The notes: generated by a model from the letters alone, not told the origin. Shown: positions 42,235 through 51,099, counted from the first letter of the stretch. The stretch: DNA of 53,139 bases from Yoonia vestfoldensis DSM 16212 (GCF_000382265.1 NZ_KB907993.1:1-53139); one strand, 5' to 3'. Numbers and translations: made by a program.

Positions 42235-43673
42235 AGGCCGCGATCATCGGTGGCGGCGTGATCGGCGGCGGCTGGGCCGCGCGGTTCCTGCTCAACGGCT
42301 GGGATGTGGCGGTCTTTGACCCAGACCCCGACGCCCCGCGCAAGATCGCAGCCGTGCTGGACAACGCCAAACTGTCGCTGCCCGCCCTGTCCGATGTGCC
42401 GCTGCCCGCGATGGGGCACCTCAGCTATGCCGCGAGCTTGGCCGAGGCTGTGACGGATGCAGAATACATTCAGGAATCCGTCTCCGAACGGCTGGACCTG
42501 AAACACCGCGTCTATACCGAAATCCAGAGGGAAGCACCCGACACGCCCCTTGGCTCTTCCACCTCCGGCTACAAGCCGTCGCAATTGCAGAAAGGGGCGA
42601 TCAACCCCGCAACGATCTTTGTCGCCCACCCGTTCAATCCTGTCTATCTTTTGCCTCTGGCTGAGGTTGTGCCCAGCCCCGCCAGCGACGCAGCCCTGAT
42701 CGAAGGCGTCAAGGATACCTTGCGCAGCATCGGCATGTTCCCCCTGCATGTGCGCAAGGAAATCGACGCCCATATCGCCGACCGGTTCCTCGAGGCGGTC
42801 TGGCGCGAGGCGCTCTGGCTGGTCAAGGATGGCATCGCCACGACCGAGGAAATCGACGAGGCGATCCGCATGGGTTTCGGCCTGCGCTGGGGCCAGATGG
42901 GCCTGTTCGAGACTTACCGGATCGCGGGCGGCGAAGCGGGGATGAAGCATTTTCTGGAACAATTCGGCCCCTGCCTGACATGGCCATGGACCAAACTGAT
43001 GGATGTGCCGGAATTCAACGACGACCTGGTCGATCTGATCGCGGGCCAGTCCGATGCGCAATCGGGCCACCACACGATCCGCGAGTTGGAACGCATCCGC
43101 GACAGCAATCTGGTGGGCTTTCTGCGGGTGCTCAAAGACCGCGACTGGGGCGCGGGCCGCGTGCTCAAAGCGCATGACGCGCAGCGGCGCGACACGGTGC
43201 AGACGCCGGACGCCGACGCCCCGCTGGTCCGCCTGCAGGTGCTGCCAAGCTGGATCGACTATAACGGACATATGACCGAAAGCCGTTATCTGTTCGCAGG
43301 CTCGGAAACCTCGGACACGCTGCTGCGCCTGATCGGCGCGGATATGGATTATGTCGCAGGCGGCCAGAGCTATTACACCGCCGAAACCCATATCCGGCAT
43401 CTGGGCGAGGCGAAACTGGGCGACCATCTGACCGGATCGGTGCAGGTGTTGGGCGCGGATGACAAGCGGCTGCACATCTTCATGACAATCGCCAAGGATG
43501 GGCAGGCCGTGGCGACGCTGGAACAGATGCTGCTGCATGTGGACATGGCAGCTGGCAAGGCCTGCCCCGCCACCGCCGCCGTGCTGGACCGGCTTTTCGC
43601 GATCCGCGACGCCCATGCGACGCTGCCCCGCCCTGCTGGTGCAGGCCGTCATATCGGACAGGGGAAAAGCTGA
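42231..43673 (+). CDS. Fused L-carnitine dehydrogenase/betainyl-CoA thioesterase
   Basis: A bifunctional 480-residue protein. Residues 1 to about 315 are a 3-hydroxyacyl-CoA dehydrogenase-type L-carnitine 3-dehydrogenase: Rossmann IIGGGVIGGGWAARFL, SSTSGYKPS, VAHPFNPVYLLPLAEVV. Residues from about 322 are a hot-dog-fold thioesterase with the DYNGHM motif (PSWIDYNGHMTESRY), fitting betainyl-CoA hydrolysis to glycine betaine. Such fusions are known in rhizobia and relatives. TGATG joins it to the acyl-CoA dehydrogenase. Confidence 0.9.
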   Translation: MKAAIIGGGVIGGGWAARFLLNGWDVAVFDPDPDAPRKIAAVLDNAKLSLPALSDVPLPAMGHLSYAASLAEAVTDAEYIQESVSERLDLKHRVYTEIQREAPDTPLGSSTSGYKPSQLQKGAINPATIFVAHPFNPVYLLPLAEVVPSPASDAALIEGVKDTLRSIGMFPLHVRKEIDAHIADRFLEAVWREALWLVKDGIATTEEIDEAIRMGFGLRWGQMGLFETYRIAGGEAGMKHFLEQFGPCLTWPWTKLMDVPEFNDDLVDLIAGQSDAQSGHHTIRELERIRDSNLVGFLRVLKDRDWGAGRVLKAHDAQRRDTVQTPDADAPLVRLQVLPSWIDYNGHMTESRYLFAGSETSDTLLRLIGADMDYVAGGQSYYTAETHIRHLGEAKLGDHLTGSVQVLGADDKRLHIFMTIAKDGQAVATLEQMLLHVDMAAGKACPATAAVLDRLFAIRDAHATLPRPAGAGRHIGQGKS

Positions 43674-44836
43674 TGCATTTCGGCATGACCGATGAACAGC
43701 GGATGATCGTGGACACGACCCGCGCTTTCGTGGAGGCAGAGCTTTACCCGCATGAAGCGCTGGTCGAACGCACGGGCCATCTGCCGATGGAGCTGGTCCG
43801 CGAAATCCAGGGCAAGGCGATGGCGGCGGGTCTTTATGCGGCCAATATGCTCGAAGAGGTGGGCGGCGCGGGTCTCGATACCCTGTCTTGGCTGCTTTAC
43901 GAACGCGAATTGGGTCGCGCAAATTATGCGCTGCACTGGACCTGCGTGGCGCGGCCTTCGAACATCCTGTTGGCGGGGACCGAGGCGCAACGCGAAAAGT
44001 ACCTCTACCCGTGCCTGCGCGGCGAGACATGGGATTGTCTGGCGATGACCGAACCGGGGGCCGGGTCCGACCTGCGGGGTATGCAGGCCAGCGCGCGGCA
44101 GGACGGGGGCGACTGGGTGCTGAACGGCACCAAGCATTTCATCAGCCATGCTGATATCGCGGGCTTCACCATCGCCTTCATGGCGACGGGGGAAGAGGCC
44201 ACGCCGCGCGGCACCAAGAAAAAGATCACCGCCTTCTTCGTCGACAAAGGCACGCCGGGGTTCACGGTGCGCGACGGCTATCGCAACGTCAGCCACCGTG
44301 GCTATTCCAACGCCATTCTGGAATTCGACGGTTGCCGCGTGCCTGCCGAGAACATCCTGGGCGAAGTCCACAAAGGGTTCGAGGTCGCCAATGACTGGCT
44401 TGGGGCCACACGGCTGCAGGTCGCCGCGACCTGTCTGGGGCGTGCGGACCGCGCGCTCGACCTTGCCGTGCGCTATGCGGCGGAACGCCGCCAGTTCGGC
44501 CAGCAGATCGGCAAGTTTCAGGGCGTCAGCTTCAAGCTCGCCGATATGGCGATGGAGCTGAAAGCCGCCGAATTGCTGACATGGGAGGCGGGCTGGAAGT
44601 TCGACCAAGGCGGCGTCACCGACGCCGACATGGCCATGGCCAAGCTGAAGGCCAGTGAAGTGCTGGCGATGGTCGCGGACGAGGCGATCCAGATTCACGG
44701 CGGCATGGGGTTGATGGACGACCTGCCACTGGAACGGATCTGGCGCGATGCGCGGGTCGAACGGATCTGGGAAGGCACCAGCGAAATCCAGCGCCACATC
44801 ATCAGCCGCGCACTGCTGCGCCCGCATGAGGGCTAG
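43673..44836 (+). CDS. Acyl-CoA dehydrogenase, probable gamma-butyrobetainyl-CoA dehydrogenase
   Basis: An FAD-dependent acyl-CoA dehydrogenase of 387 residues. TEPGAGSDLRGMQ (FAD/substrate loop), WVLNGTKHFISHA, RRQFGQQIGKFQGVSFKLAD and EAIQIHGGMGLMDD are conserved blocks. The catalytic base is Glu367 (RIWEGTSEIQRHI). The CaiD gene nearby and the carnitine genes before it suggest oxidation of gamma-butyrobetainyl-CoA to crotonobetainyl-CoA. Specificity is by context only. A hairpin-rich gap follows. Confidence 0.85.
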   Translation: MHFGMTDEQRMIVDTTRAFVEAELYPHEALVERTGHLPMELVREIQGKAMAAGLYAANMLEEVGGAGLDTLSWLLYERELGRANYALHWTCVARPSNILLAGTEAQREKYLYPCLRGETWDCLAMTEPGAGSDLRGMQASARQDGGDWVLNGTKHFISHADIAGFTIAFMATGEEATPRGTKKKITAFFVDKGTPGFTVRDGYRNVSHRGYSNAILEFDGCRVPAENILGEVHKGFEVANDWLGATRLQVAATCLGRADRALDLAVRYAAERRQFGQQIGKFQGVSFKLADMAMELKAAELLTWEAGWKFDQGGVTDADMAMAKLKASEVLAMVADEAIQIHGGMGLMDDLPLERIWRDARVERIWEGTSEIQRHIISRALLRPHEG

Positions 44837-45092
44837 TCAGGGGGCTGTCTGCCCCCTCGGCGCGGCGCGCCTCACCCCCGAGGATATTTGGGAACAGATG
44901 AAACGATATGTTAACCAATCCATGGCAAAGTGACCCCGCGGTACAGGGGGGGACCCCGATGACCGCAACAGGTGAAGTTTCCCTGTCCTGTTCGCGCAGG
45001 ACAGGGCGACGCCTCCCTTTCATTTGTTCAAAAATATCCTGGGGGTATGGGGGCAAAGCCCCCGTCTGCCTGCCATGCAGGCAGGTGCGGCC
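44837..45092 (+). repeat. Hairpin-rich intergenic stretch
   Basis: No gene is visible in these 256 bases. I see four hairpins: AGGGGGC/GCCCCCT (44839-44857), CCCTGTCCTG/CAGGACAGGG with loop TTCGCG (44981-45006), GGGGGC-AAA-GCCCCC (45049-45063) and CTGCCTGC-CAT-GCAGGCAG (45066-45084). CCCCGAGGATATTTGGG (44876-44892) and AAAATATCCTGGGGG (45030-45045) are near-complementary and match the AAATA-C-rich motifs at 4711 and 13284. The first hairpin may terminate the carnitine operon; the last lies only nine bases before the ligase ATG. Confidence 0.6.
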
Positions 45093-47093
45093 ATGACAGA
45101 CCTGTCGCGCTTGCTGCGACCGCGCAGCATCGCTGTCCTCGGGTCCGGCTGGGCGGCCAACGTGATCGAACAATGCCAGCGTATGGGGTTCGACGGGCCG
45201 GTCTGGCCCGTGCATCCAACGCGGGAAAACATCGCGGGGGTGCAGTGTTACCGCGCGCTGGCCGACCTGCCCGCCGCGCCTGATGCGACCTTCATCGGCG
45301 TCAACCGCCATGCGACGATCGACGTCGCGGGCGAACTGGCGGGGATGGGCGCAGGCGGGGCGATCTGTTTCGCCTCGGGCTGGCGCGAAACCGGCAACGG
45401 AGATTTGCAGGACCGGCTGGTCGCGCTGGCGGGCGCGATGCCGATCCTCGGGCCGAATTGCTATGGGGTCATCAATTACCTTGACGGTGCCCTTCTGTGG
45501 CCTGACCAACACGGCGGGCGGCGGGTGCACCGGGGTGTCGCCTTGCTTAGCCAATCCTCGAATATCGTCATCAACATGACGATGCAGGCGCGCGGCTTGC
45601 CTGTCGCTTACGTCGCCTGTTTGGGCAATGCAGCCCAAATTGGACTGGCGCAGCTTGCTGGTGCCTTGCTCGCCGATGATCGCGTCACCGCACTTGGGCT
45701 TTATATCGAGGGTTTGGGCGATGCATCGGCTGTTGCCGCGATGGCGGAGGCCGCGCAGGCGGTGGGCAAAGGCATCGTCGCGATCAAATCCGGCAAGACC
45801 GAAGCGGCACAGACCGCCGCCGCCACGCATACCGCGTCGCTTGCGGGTGGCGGCGCGGCCTCTTCTGCCTTTCTGCGCCAGATCGGCGTGGCGGAGGTGA
45901 ACACACCCGCGGAACTGCTCGAGACGCTCAAGATCCTGCATCTGCACGGGCCGGGGCTGGGACGGCGGCTGTGTGCGGTGGCCTGTTCGGGTGGCGAAGC
46001 CGGGCTGGTCGCGGATCTTGCTGCGCCCTTCGCGCTGGACTTTCCGCCAATCGGCCCGGCGCACGCAGAACGGCTCGCCGCCACGCTCGGCGCGCTGGTG
46101 ACGATTGCCAATCCGCTGGATTACCAAACCTTCATCTGGGGTGACGGACCGCGCACGACGGACGTTTTCAGCACCATGCTCGCCGGCTTTGATGCGGGCC
46201 TTTTCATCATCGACCCGCCACGCCCCGACCGTTGCGACCCATCGAGTTTCGACCCTGCCCTGCATGCGATCGTGTCGGCTGCACATGCCACCGGCAAGCC
46301 TGCCTTTCCAGTCGCGTCCTTGCCCGAAAATTTCGACGAGGACCGCGCCATCGCGCTGATGGATCAAGGCATTGCACCGCTGATGGGGTTGGAGACCGCG
46401 CTGGCAGCGGTCAGGGCCGCACAGGTGACGGCAGGTCCTGCGGGCTGGCGCAACTGGACACCTGTCGTTCGTGATGGCTCGCTCAAGATGCTGACGGAAG
46501 ATGATGCCAAGCGGCAACTCGCATCGGCGGGCATCACTGTGCCGCGTGGCGTCACCGCCCCGACCCTGCCCGCGTTGACCCAAGCGGCGCAGATCCTGAT
46601 ACCGCCGCTGGCACTGAAAGGGCTCGGGTTCGCCCACAAGACCGAGGCAGGTGCGGTGCGTCTGAACCTCTTCAGGCTTGACGGGCAAGCAAAGATGCCA
46701 GGCGCCGCCGGCTATCTGGCCGAGGAAATGGTCACGGGCGCCATCGCCGAACTCTTGCTCGGTGCGCGCCGCGATCCAGTCTACGGCGCGACGCTGACGC
46801 TGGGGTTCGGCGGTGTCACGGCCGAATTGCTGGGCGATACGGTGACGCTGGTCCTGCCGGTGACGGCGACTGAGATCGCGGACGGTTTGCGCCGTTTGAG
46901 GCTCTGGCCGCTGCTCGACGGCTATCGCGGCAGGCCATGCGCCGATATCGGGGCCGTTATCCGCGCGGCACTGGCATTGCAGGACATGCTGGAAACCGAC
47001 AGGATGCTGGAGGAAATCGAAATCAATCCGCTGATGGTCGGCAGCGATTTTGCCGTGGCTGTGGATGCCGTGATCTGGAAGGAAGACCCATGA
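45093..47093 (+). CDS. Acyl-CoA synthetase of the ADP-forming (NDP-forming) type
   Basis: A 666-residue enzyme with a CoA-binding domain (SRLLRPRSIAVLGSGWAA), a central succinyl-CoA-ligase-like domain (LLSQSSNIVINMTMQARGL, then TAAATHTASLAGGG) and a C-terminal ATP-grasp part (PPLALKGLGFAHKTEAGAVR, IEINPLMVG). Family members form acyl-CoA with ATP to ADP. Coupled to CaiD, it probably activates gamma-butyrobetaine or carnitine, replacing the AMP-forming CaiC. Start at 45093 matches the family; an in-frame upstream extension runs into hairpins. Confidence 0.88.
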   Translation: MTDLSRLLRPRSIAVLGSGWAANVIEQCQRMGFDGPVWPVHPTRENIAGVQCYRALADLPAAPDATFIGVNRHATIDVAGELAGMGAGGAICFASGWRETGNGDLQDRLVALAGAMPILGPNCYGVINYLDGALLWPDQHGGRRVHRGVALLSQSSNIVINMTMQARGLPVAYVACLGNAAQIGLAQLAGALLADDRVTALGLYIEGLGDASAVAAMAEAAQAVGKGIVAIKSGKTEAAQTAAATHTASLAGGGAASSAFLRQIGVAEVNTPAELLETLKILHLHGPGLGRRLCAVACSGGEAGLVADLAAPFALDFPPIGPAHAERLAATLGALVTIANPLDYQTFIWGDGPRTTDVFSTMLAGFDAGLFIIDPPRPDRCDPSSFDPALHAIVSAAHATGKPAFPVASLPENFDEDRAIALMDQGIAPLMGLETALAAVRAAQVTAGPAGWRNWTPVVRDGSLKMLTEDDAKRQLASAGITVPRGVTAPTLPALTQAAQILIPPLALKGLGFAHKTEAGAVRLNLFRLDGQAKMPGAAGYLAEEMVTGAIAELLLGARRDPVYGATLTLGFGGVTAELLGDTVTLVLPVTATEIADGLRRLRLWPLLDGYRGRPCADIGAVIRAALALQDMLETDRMLEEIEINPLMVGSDFAVAVDAVIWKEDP

Positions 47094-47887
47094 TGCAAAT
47101 GCGCAGCGATGGCCCGATCCGTACCCGCCGCGAGGGTGCGGTGCTGGAAGTGACGCTCGACCGGCCGAAGGCCAATGCGATCGATCTGGCCACCAGCCGG
47201 ATCATGGGCGAAGTATTCCGCGATTTCCGCGACGACGACAGCCTGCGCATCGCGATCCTGCGGGCGGCGGGCGACAAATTCTTTTGCCCCGGCTGGGACC
47301 TGAAAGCGGCTGCCGATGGTGACGCGGTCGATGCCGATTACGGCGTGGGCGGTTTCGGCGGCTTGCAGGAACTGCCGCATCTGAACAAGCCGGTGATCGC
47401 CGCTGTCAACGGGATCTGTTGCGGCGGCGGGCTGGAACTCGCGCTGAGTTGCGACCTGATCCTTGCATCCGACAATGCCACCTTTGCGCTGCCGGAAATA
47501 CGGTCGGGTACGGTGGCGGATGCCGCGTCGATCAAACTGCCCAAACGCATCCCCTATCACGTCGCGATGGATTTGTTGCTGACCGGGCGCTGGTTCGATG
47601 CGCAAGAGGCGCTGCACTGGGGTCTTTTACGCGAAATCACGACGCCCGCTGGTCTGCTGCCCAAGGCTTGGGAGCTTGCGCGTCTTCTGGAGAACGGCCC
47701 GCCGCTGGTTTACGCCGCGATCAAGGAAATCGTGCGCGAGGCAGAAGACATGCGGTTTCAGGACGCGCTGAACCGGGTGACCAAACGGCAATTCACGAGC
47801 GTGGACCGGCTTTACGCCAGTGACGATCAGAAAGAAGGCGCGCACGCCTTTGCCGAAAAACGCGATCCGGTCTGGAAAGGCCGCTAG
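47090..47887 (+). CDS. caiD: Crotonobetainyl-CoA hydratase (CaiD)
   Basis: CaiD adds water to crotonobetainyl-CoA, giving L-carnitinyl-CoA. The 265-residue crotonase matches E. coli CaiD, as I recall it, over long stretches: VTLDRPKANAIDLATSRIMG, KFFCPGWDLKAAADGD, ALPEIRSGTV and the last residues FAEKRDPVWKGR. Glu116 (GGGLELALSCD) and Glu136 (FALPEIR) are the likely acid/base pair. ATGA overlap couples it to the ligase; an ATG one codon later is possible. Its stop shares CTAG with the convergent Hint gene. Confidence 0.93.
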   Translation: MMQMRSDGPIRTRREGAVLEVTLDRPKANAIDLATSRIMGEVFRDFRDDDSLRIAILRAAGDKFFCPGWDLKAAADGDAVDADYGVGGFGGLQELPHLNKPVIAAVNGICCGGGLELALSCDLILASDNATFALPEIRSGTVADAASIKLPKRIPYHVAMDLLLTGRWFDAQEALHWGLLREITTPAGLLPKAWELARLLENGPPLVYAAIKEIVREAEDMRFQDALNRVTKRQFTSVDRLYASDDQKEGAHAFAEKRDPVWKGR

Positions 47888-49023
47888 ACCGGCGACAATT
47901 CTTCCAGCAGCGGGCGTTGGTGACGCAGATGTGCCGCAACGATCTGGCGGGCCTGATCAGCGGTGGCGAAGGGGCGCGCAGGCGTCATCGGCGGCAGCTC
48001 TGGGGCAAGGCTGACCTCGTCAGGCGCATCGTCATCATCCTGCAGCGCCGCGGCAGAGACAGGGCCGACGAAAAGCGTCTCGGCGGGCGCGCCATTGGCC
48101 AGCACGATATCGTGGCGGTCCAGCAGGATGTGGTAATAGCTGATCGGCTGGATCGTGCGGGCAACATCGATGCCGGGCAAGCCGACAAGACGGAACGCGG
48201 GGATCAGAACCTCTTCTGCACCGCAGATACGCCGCGCGATCCGCGAGGCGACAAGGATGCGATGCTGGCGCGACACCGACAGGTCGCGCGTAGGCAGCCC
48301 AGCGCCCAATGCGCCGGCCTTGATCGTCACCGGCAGGAGGCGCGTCTCTCGGTAAAGCTCGATCGGTCGGATGTGGCGGGCATGGGTCGCGACGATCCGC
48401 CGGGTCTGCCCGTCGCGGGTCAGAACCTCGTCACCGGCGCGCAGCGCGGCCACCTGGCACGGGCCATCCGGTGTCTGCAATTCGGTATCCGCCGCAAAAC
48501 ACACCACCGCAGAGGAAACAGAATCGATCCCGATCTCGATGATGTCGAAATTCCCGCTGTTGCCGCCGGTGCCGAAGACCTTGATCCTGTCGATCGGTAT
48601 GTTGATCGTCAGGAACCCGAGACTGTTGTTGTCGAAAGATCCGGTGCTGGTCACGCCACCGTCTTCGATGACATGGGTGCCTGTCTGCACGGGGGTCGTG
48701 CCTTGGATGATTGACGCGAAGGTCGCGTCGCCGCTGGCGATCAGCGCCTGGATATCGACCAGTGCGCCGTCGATCTCGATCTTGTAAATCTCGCCGGGAT
48801 TGCCTCGGTCAAATTTGAGCGTGACGCCGCGCACCAAATTGTCGAAATTCACTTCCACCGATTGCAGGCCGTCCGCCGAAATCCGCGCGGCCGCCGTGCT
48901 GTTCGCGGTGGTCACGGTCGTCGCGGTCGAGATGATCGTATAGCGGACACTATCGCCATCTGCGGTCGTGATGGTCCCGTTCGCCCCGTTGCCGTAATTG
49001 TTGATCACATCCTGAAACGCCAT
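47884..49023 (-). CDS. Hint_2-domain protein (second copy type)
   Basis: A 379-residue protein. Residues 1-170 are beta-rich, with NYGNGANGTITTADGDSVRY and FDNNSLGFLTINIPIDRIKV. The Hint_2 domain starts at Cys175 (CFAADTELQTPDGPCQVAAL) and includes LSVSRQHRILVASR and YYHILLDRHDIVLANG. The N-terminal region differs from that of the Hint protein at 9371. No signal peptide and no acyltransferase neighbour. An upstream ATG at 49050 is possible, but 49023 gives the better start. Function unknown; probably a secreted surface protein. Confidence 0.83.
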   Translation of the reverse strand: MAFQDVINNYGNGANGTITTADGDSVRYTIISTATTVTTANSTAAARISADGLQSVEVNFDNLVRGVTLKFDRGNPGEIYKIEIDGALVDIQALIASGDATFASIIQGTTPVQTGTHVIEDGGVTSTGSFDNNSLGFLTINIPIDRIKVFGTGGNSGNFDIIEIGIDSVSSAVVCFAADTELQTPDGPCQVAALRAGDEVLTRDGQTRRIVATHARHIRPIELYRETRLLPVTIKAGALGAGLPTRDLSVSRQHRILVASRIARRICGAEEVLIPAFRLVGLPGIDVARTIQPISYYHILLDRHDIVLANGAPAETLFVGPVSAAALQDDDDAPDEVSLAPELPPMTPARPFATADQARQIVAAHLRHQRPLLEELSPV

Positions 49024-49194
49024 TCTCTTACCCACCGCAGCAACCATCATTGGCGCTTATGGTGACCGCGACACACAAGCCGATCAAGCGTTTTCTAGGC
49101 TGATCCCGAAACGGCGCAGATGCGCAGAATCGCGCGGATGATGGAACAATGCGCGCGGCAAAGGGTTCCTTGTCCCTGACCTGGAGGATACATC

Positions 49195-49509
49195 ATGACC
49201 ATCACACCCCGCATCGCCCTTGCCGCAATCACGCTTGCCCTGTCGACACCCGCCGGCGCGCAGACGCCGGTGATCGCGTGCCAAAGCCAGCAAAGCCTCG
49301 AACAGGCGCTGACCAGCAACGGCGAGATCATGCCCGACGATTGCCGCCCGATCAGCATTGCGCGCCTGTCGAACGACGGGCAGGACCTGTGCCTGCTTGA
49401 TCTGTCGCGCGACGACAGTTCGCTGATCGACACCCTGCGGGATGCAGCGGCACCCGACCAATGGTGGATGCTTTGTGCGGACCTGACCGTTGAGGCCACC
49501 GACCAATAA
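49195..49509 (+). CDS. Small secreted cysteine-containing protein, unknown
   Basis: A 104-residue protein with a Sec signal peptide (residues 1 to about 22, cleaved at TPAGA-QTP) and four Cys in the mature part (in IACQSQ, DDCRPI, LCLLDL and LCADLT), which could form two disulfides in the periplasm. It is acidic. I do not recognise the family. GGAGGATA lies before the ATG. It stands alone between the Hint gene and a decayed IS region. Confidence 0.72.
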   Translation: MTITPRIALAAITLALSTPAGAQTPVIACQSQQSLEQALTSNGEIMPDDCRPISIARLSNDGQDLCLLDLSRDDSSLIDTLRDAAAPDQWWMLCADLTVEATDQ

Positions 49510-50064
49510 CATCCGATTGCGCCGGGCGAGGACCGAAACCTTTTATTTCGACCGCCGCGCGCAGCACGTGCAAGTGGCGATCCCACGATAACTGGCGCAT
49601 CTGTTGATTTCAGACCAAAATCTGCTGCAAAGCTCAATCATATCCTTTTTTTGATATCAATGTGTGAGCTGCGGCATTGCAAACTGGCGCCTGCAACCCA
49701 ACCCGAGACGCTCTCTGAGCGGGGATCGCCTGAATAAGGTCCTCCTCTCGGGATCATGCCGCGCATGACACTGTCGGGGAGAAATGCTCGGGCATCACCA
49801 ATCTGCCGATGCGGCTTGGGTTCTTCTATCTGGTCGCCATCATGGATTAGCCCACCGCCAAGGTGCTTGCCGCGCGCATCCCGAACACACGCCGTGCTCT
49901 ATTCGCTGGGAAAAGACGCAACCCAACCCGATCAGCAGGTGCAAAAAGTAGCTTAATTTACGCCAGAACCTGTCGAGCCGAGAGGGAGTAGCTCACATCA
50001 CAAGGCTCGACTTCCGGAAAACTCTAGCCTAAGCGCATGTCAATAACGCAAAGGACTTTGTCTT
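49510..50064. other. 555-base gap with IS remnant, no intact gene
   Basis: Apart from the decayed transposase piece at 49791-49908, I see no coding sequence. A segment near 49640-49690 is AT-rich, and the base composition drops towards the glycosyltransferase genes. The gap marks the boundary of the right-hand variable region. Confidence 0.6.
49791..49908 (+). pseudogene. Decayed IS3-family transposase (OrfB) fragment
   Basis: The plus-strand reading ITNLPMRLGFFYLVAIMD, then a stop, then PTAKVLAARIPNTRRAL matches the integrase-core start common in IS3-type OrfB (PMRRGFLYLVAIMDW, KVLAWRISNT from memory). The stop TAG replaces the usual Trp codon TGG, and nothing of the remaining domain is visible. 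The catalytic first Asp is retained in the fragment. Confidence 0.7.
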
Positions 50065-51099
50065 ATGTTCAAATTCTTACGCTCTGTTTTAGGGTTTCAA
50101 ACACAAGATCGAAATTCGAGCACAACGGGCTTCAGCCAAAGCCGCGTGTTGCGTCGCCCGGATTGCATTGCGCATAAGGATGTTTGCCTTTTCTCTATCT
50201 ATGCGCCCGGCGGCAAAGTATCCCGCGCTACTATCGTCTATTTGGAAAGCCTTACACAAAATGGTTTTACCGTGATCGCCTGCGTTGCGTTAGACGATCC
50301 GGAGAGTGGATTTGAATTGGAAAGCCTGTCTTCTGCTGCGGGCGTCGTCGTGCATAAAAATGGTGGCATGGATTTTGCCGCTTGGGCGGGCGCGCTGCGC
50401 CTTTTGCCGGACTGCTGGTCCGCATCGCGCTTGGTTTTTACTAACGACAGTGTCTTCATGCTGCCAAATCTGATCGGTCCTTTTATCGAAAAGCTACGCT
50501 CGGAGACCGCCGACTTTGTAGGTCTTACAGACTCGCTCGCCATCAGCCCACACGTGCAGACTTACTTCTTTCAGTTTCAGGGGCCTGCCCTTTTAAATCC
50601 ACAATTGCAAAACTTCTGGGCCTCGGTCCAAGTGTTCAAAAACAAAGAAGATGTCATCAAAGAATATGAGGTTAAGCTGCTGCAACATGTGACCGACGAC
50701 TGGCGCTTAACCAGCAATGTCATGTTTTCGCTCAAAAAAATTCTGCCTTTTGCTTCTAATCTTGACTGTGCCAATTTTAATGTAACCCATTCCTATTGGG
50801 AGCACTTGGTTACACTTGGAATGCCCTTTGTGAAGGTGGAACTCTTGCGCGACAACCCCTTGCACTTGAACATTTTGCATTGGAGATCGGTTTTTCAGGC
50901 GTATGGCGCACGTGTCGATCTTGCTGAAGAGCACATCAAAATCCGCAAAAGAAGCGCGTATAGTTCATCAGCGATGGCGCTGCAAGATCGGTCTGAGTGG
51001 CGCATGATATTAAAAGACATTAACCGTGTTCGTTTGAATGCCCGTCGACGCCGACGGGCGCGCAAGGCTATTAGCGCACATGGCCAGCCGCAGAAATGA
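50065..51099 (+). CDS. RgpF-like (rhamnan synthesis F) glycosyltransferase
   Basis: The 344-residue protein resembles the RgpF family involved in rhamnose-rich surface glycans: LFSIYAPGGKVSRATIVYLE, NGGMDFAAWAGALRLLPD, LVFTNDSVFMLPN, VGLTDSLAISPHVQTYFF and a late FVKVELLRDNP are the recurrent blocks. It is cytoplasmic, with a basic C-terminus (RRRRRARKA). Codon use is AT-richer than the core genes, suggesting acquisition. The next gene follows after 12 bases. Confidence 0.85.
   Translation: MFKFLRSVLGFQTQDRNSSTTGFSQSRVLRRPDCIAHKDVCLFSIYAPGGKVSRATIVYLESLTQNGFTVIACVALDDPESGFELESLSSAAGVVVHKNGGMDFAAWAGALRLLPDCWSASRLVFTNDSVFMLPNLIGPFIEKLRSETADFVGLTDSLAISPHVQTYFFQFQGPALLNPQLQNFWASVQVFKNKEDVIKEYEVKLLQHVTDDWRLTSNVMFSLKKILPFASNLDCANFNVTHSYWEHLVTLGMPFVKVELLRDNPLHLNILHWRSVFQAYGARVDLAEEHIKIRKRSAYSSSAMALQDRSEWRMILKDINRVRLNARRRRRARKAISAHGQPQK

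Noticed and set aside
42093..44030. Minus-strand frame of 645 codons opposite the carnitine dehydrogenase and acyl-CoA dehydrogenase
   Set aside because: No start context and no recognisable domain; both plus-strand genes are certain.
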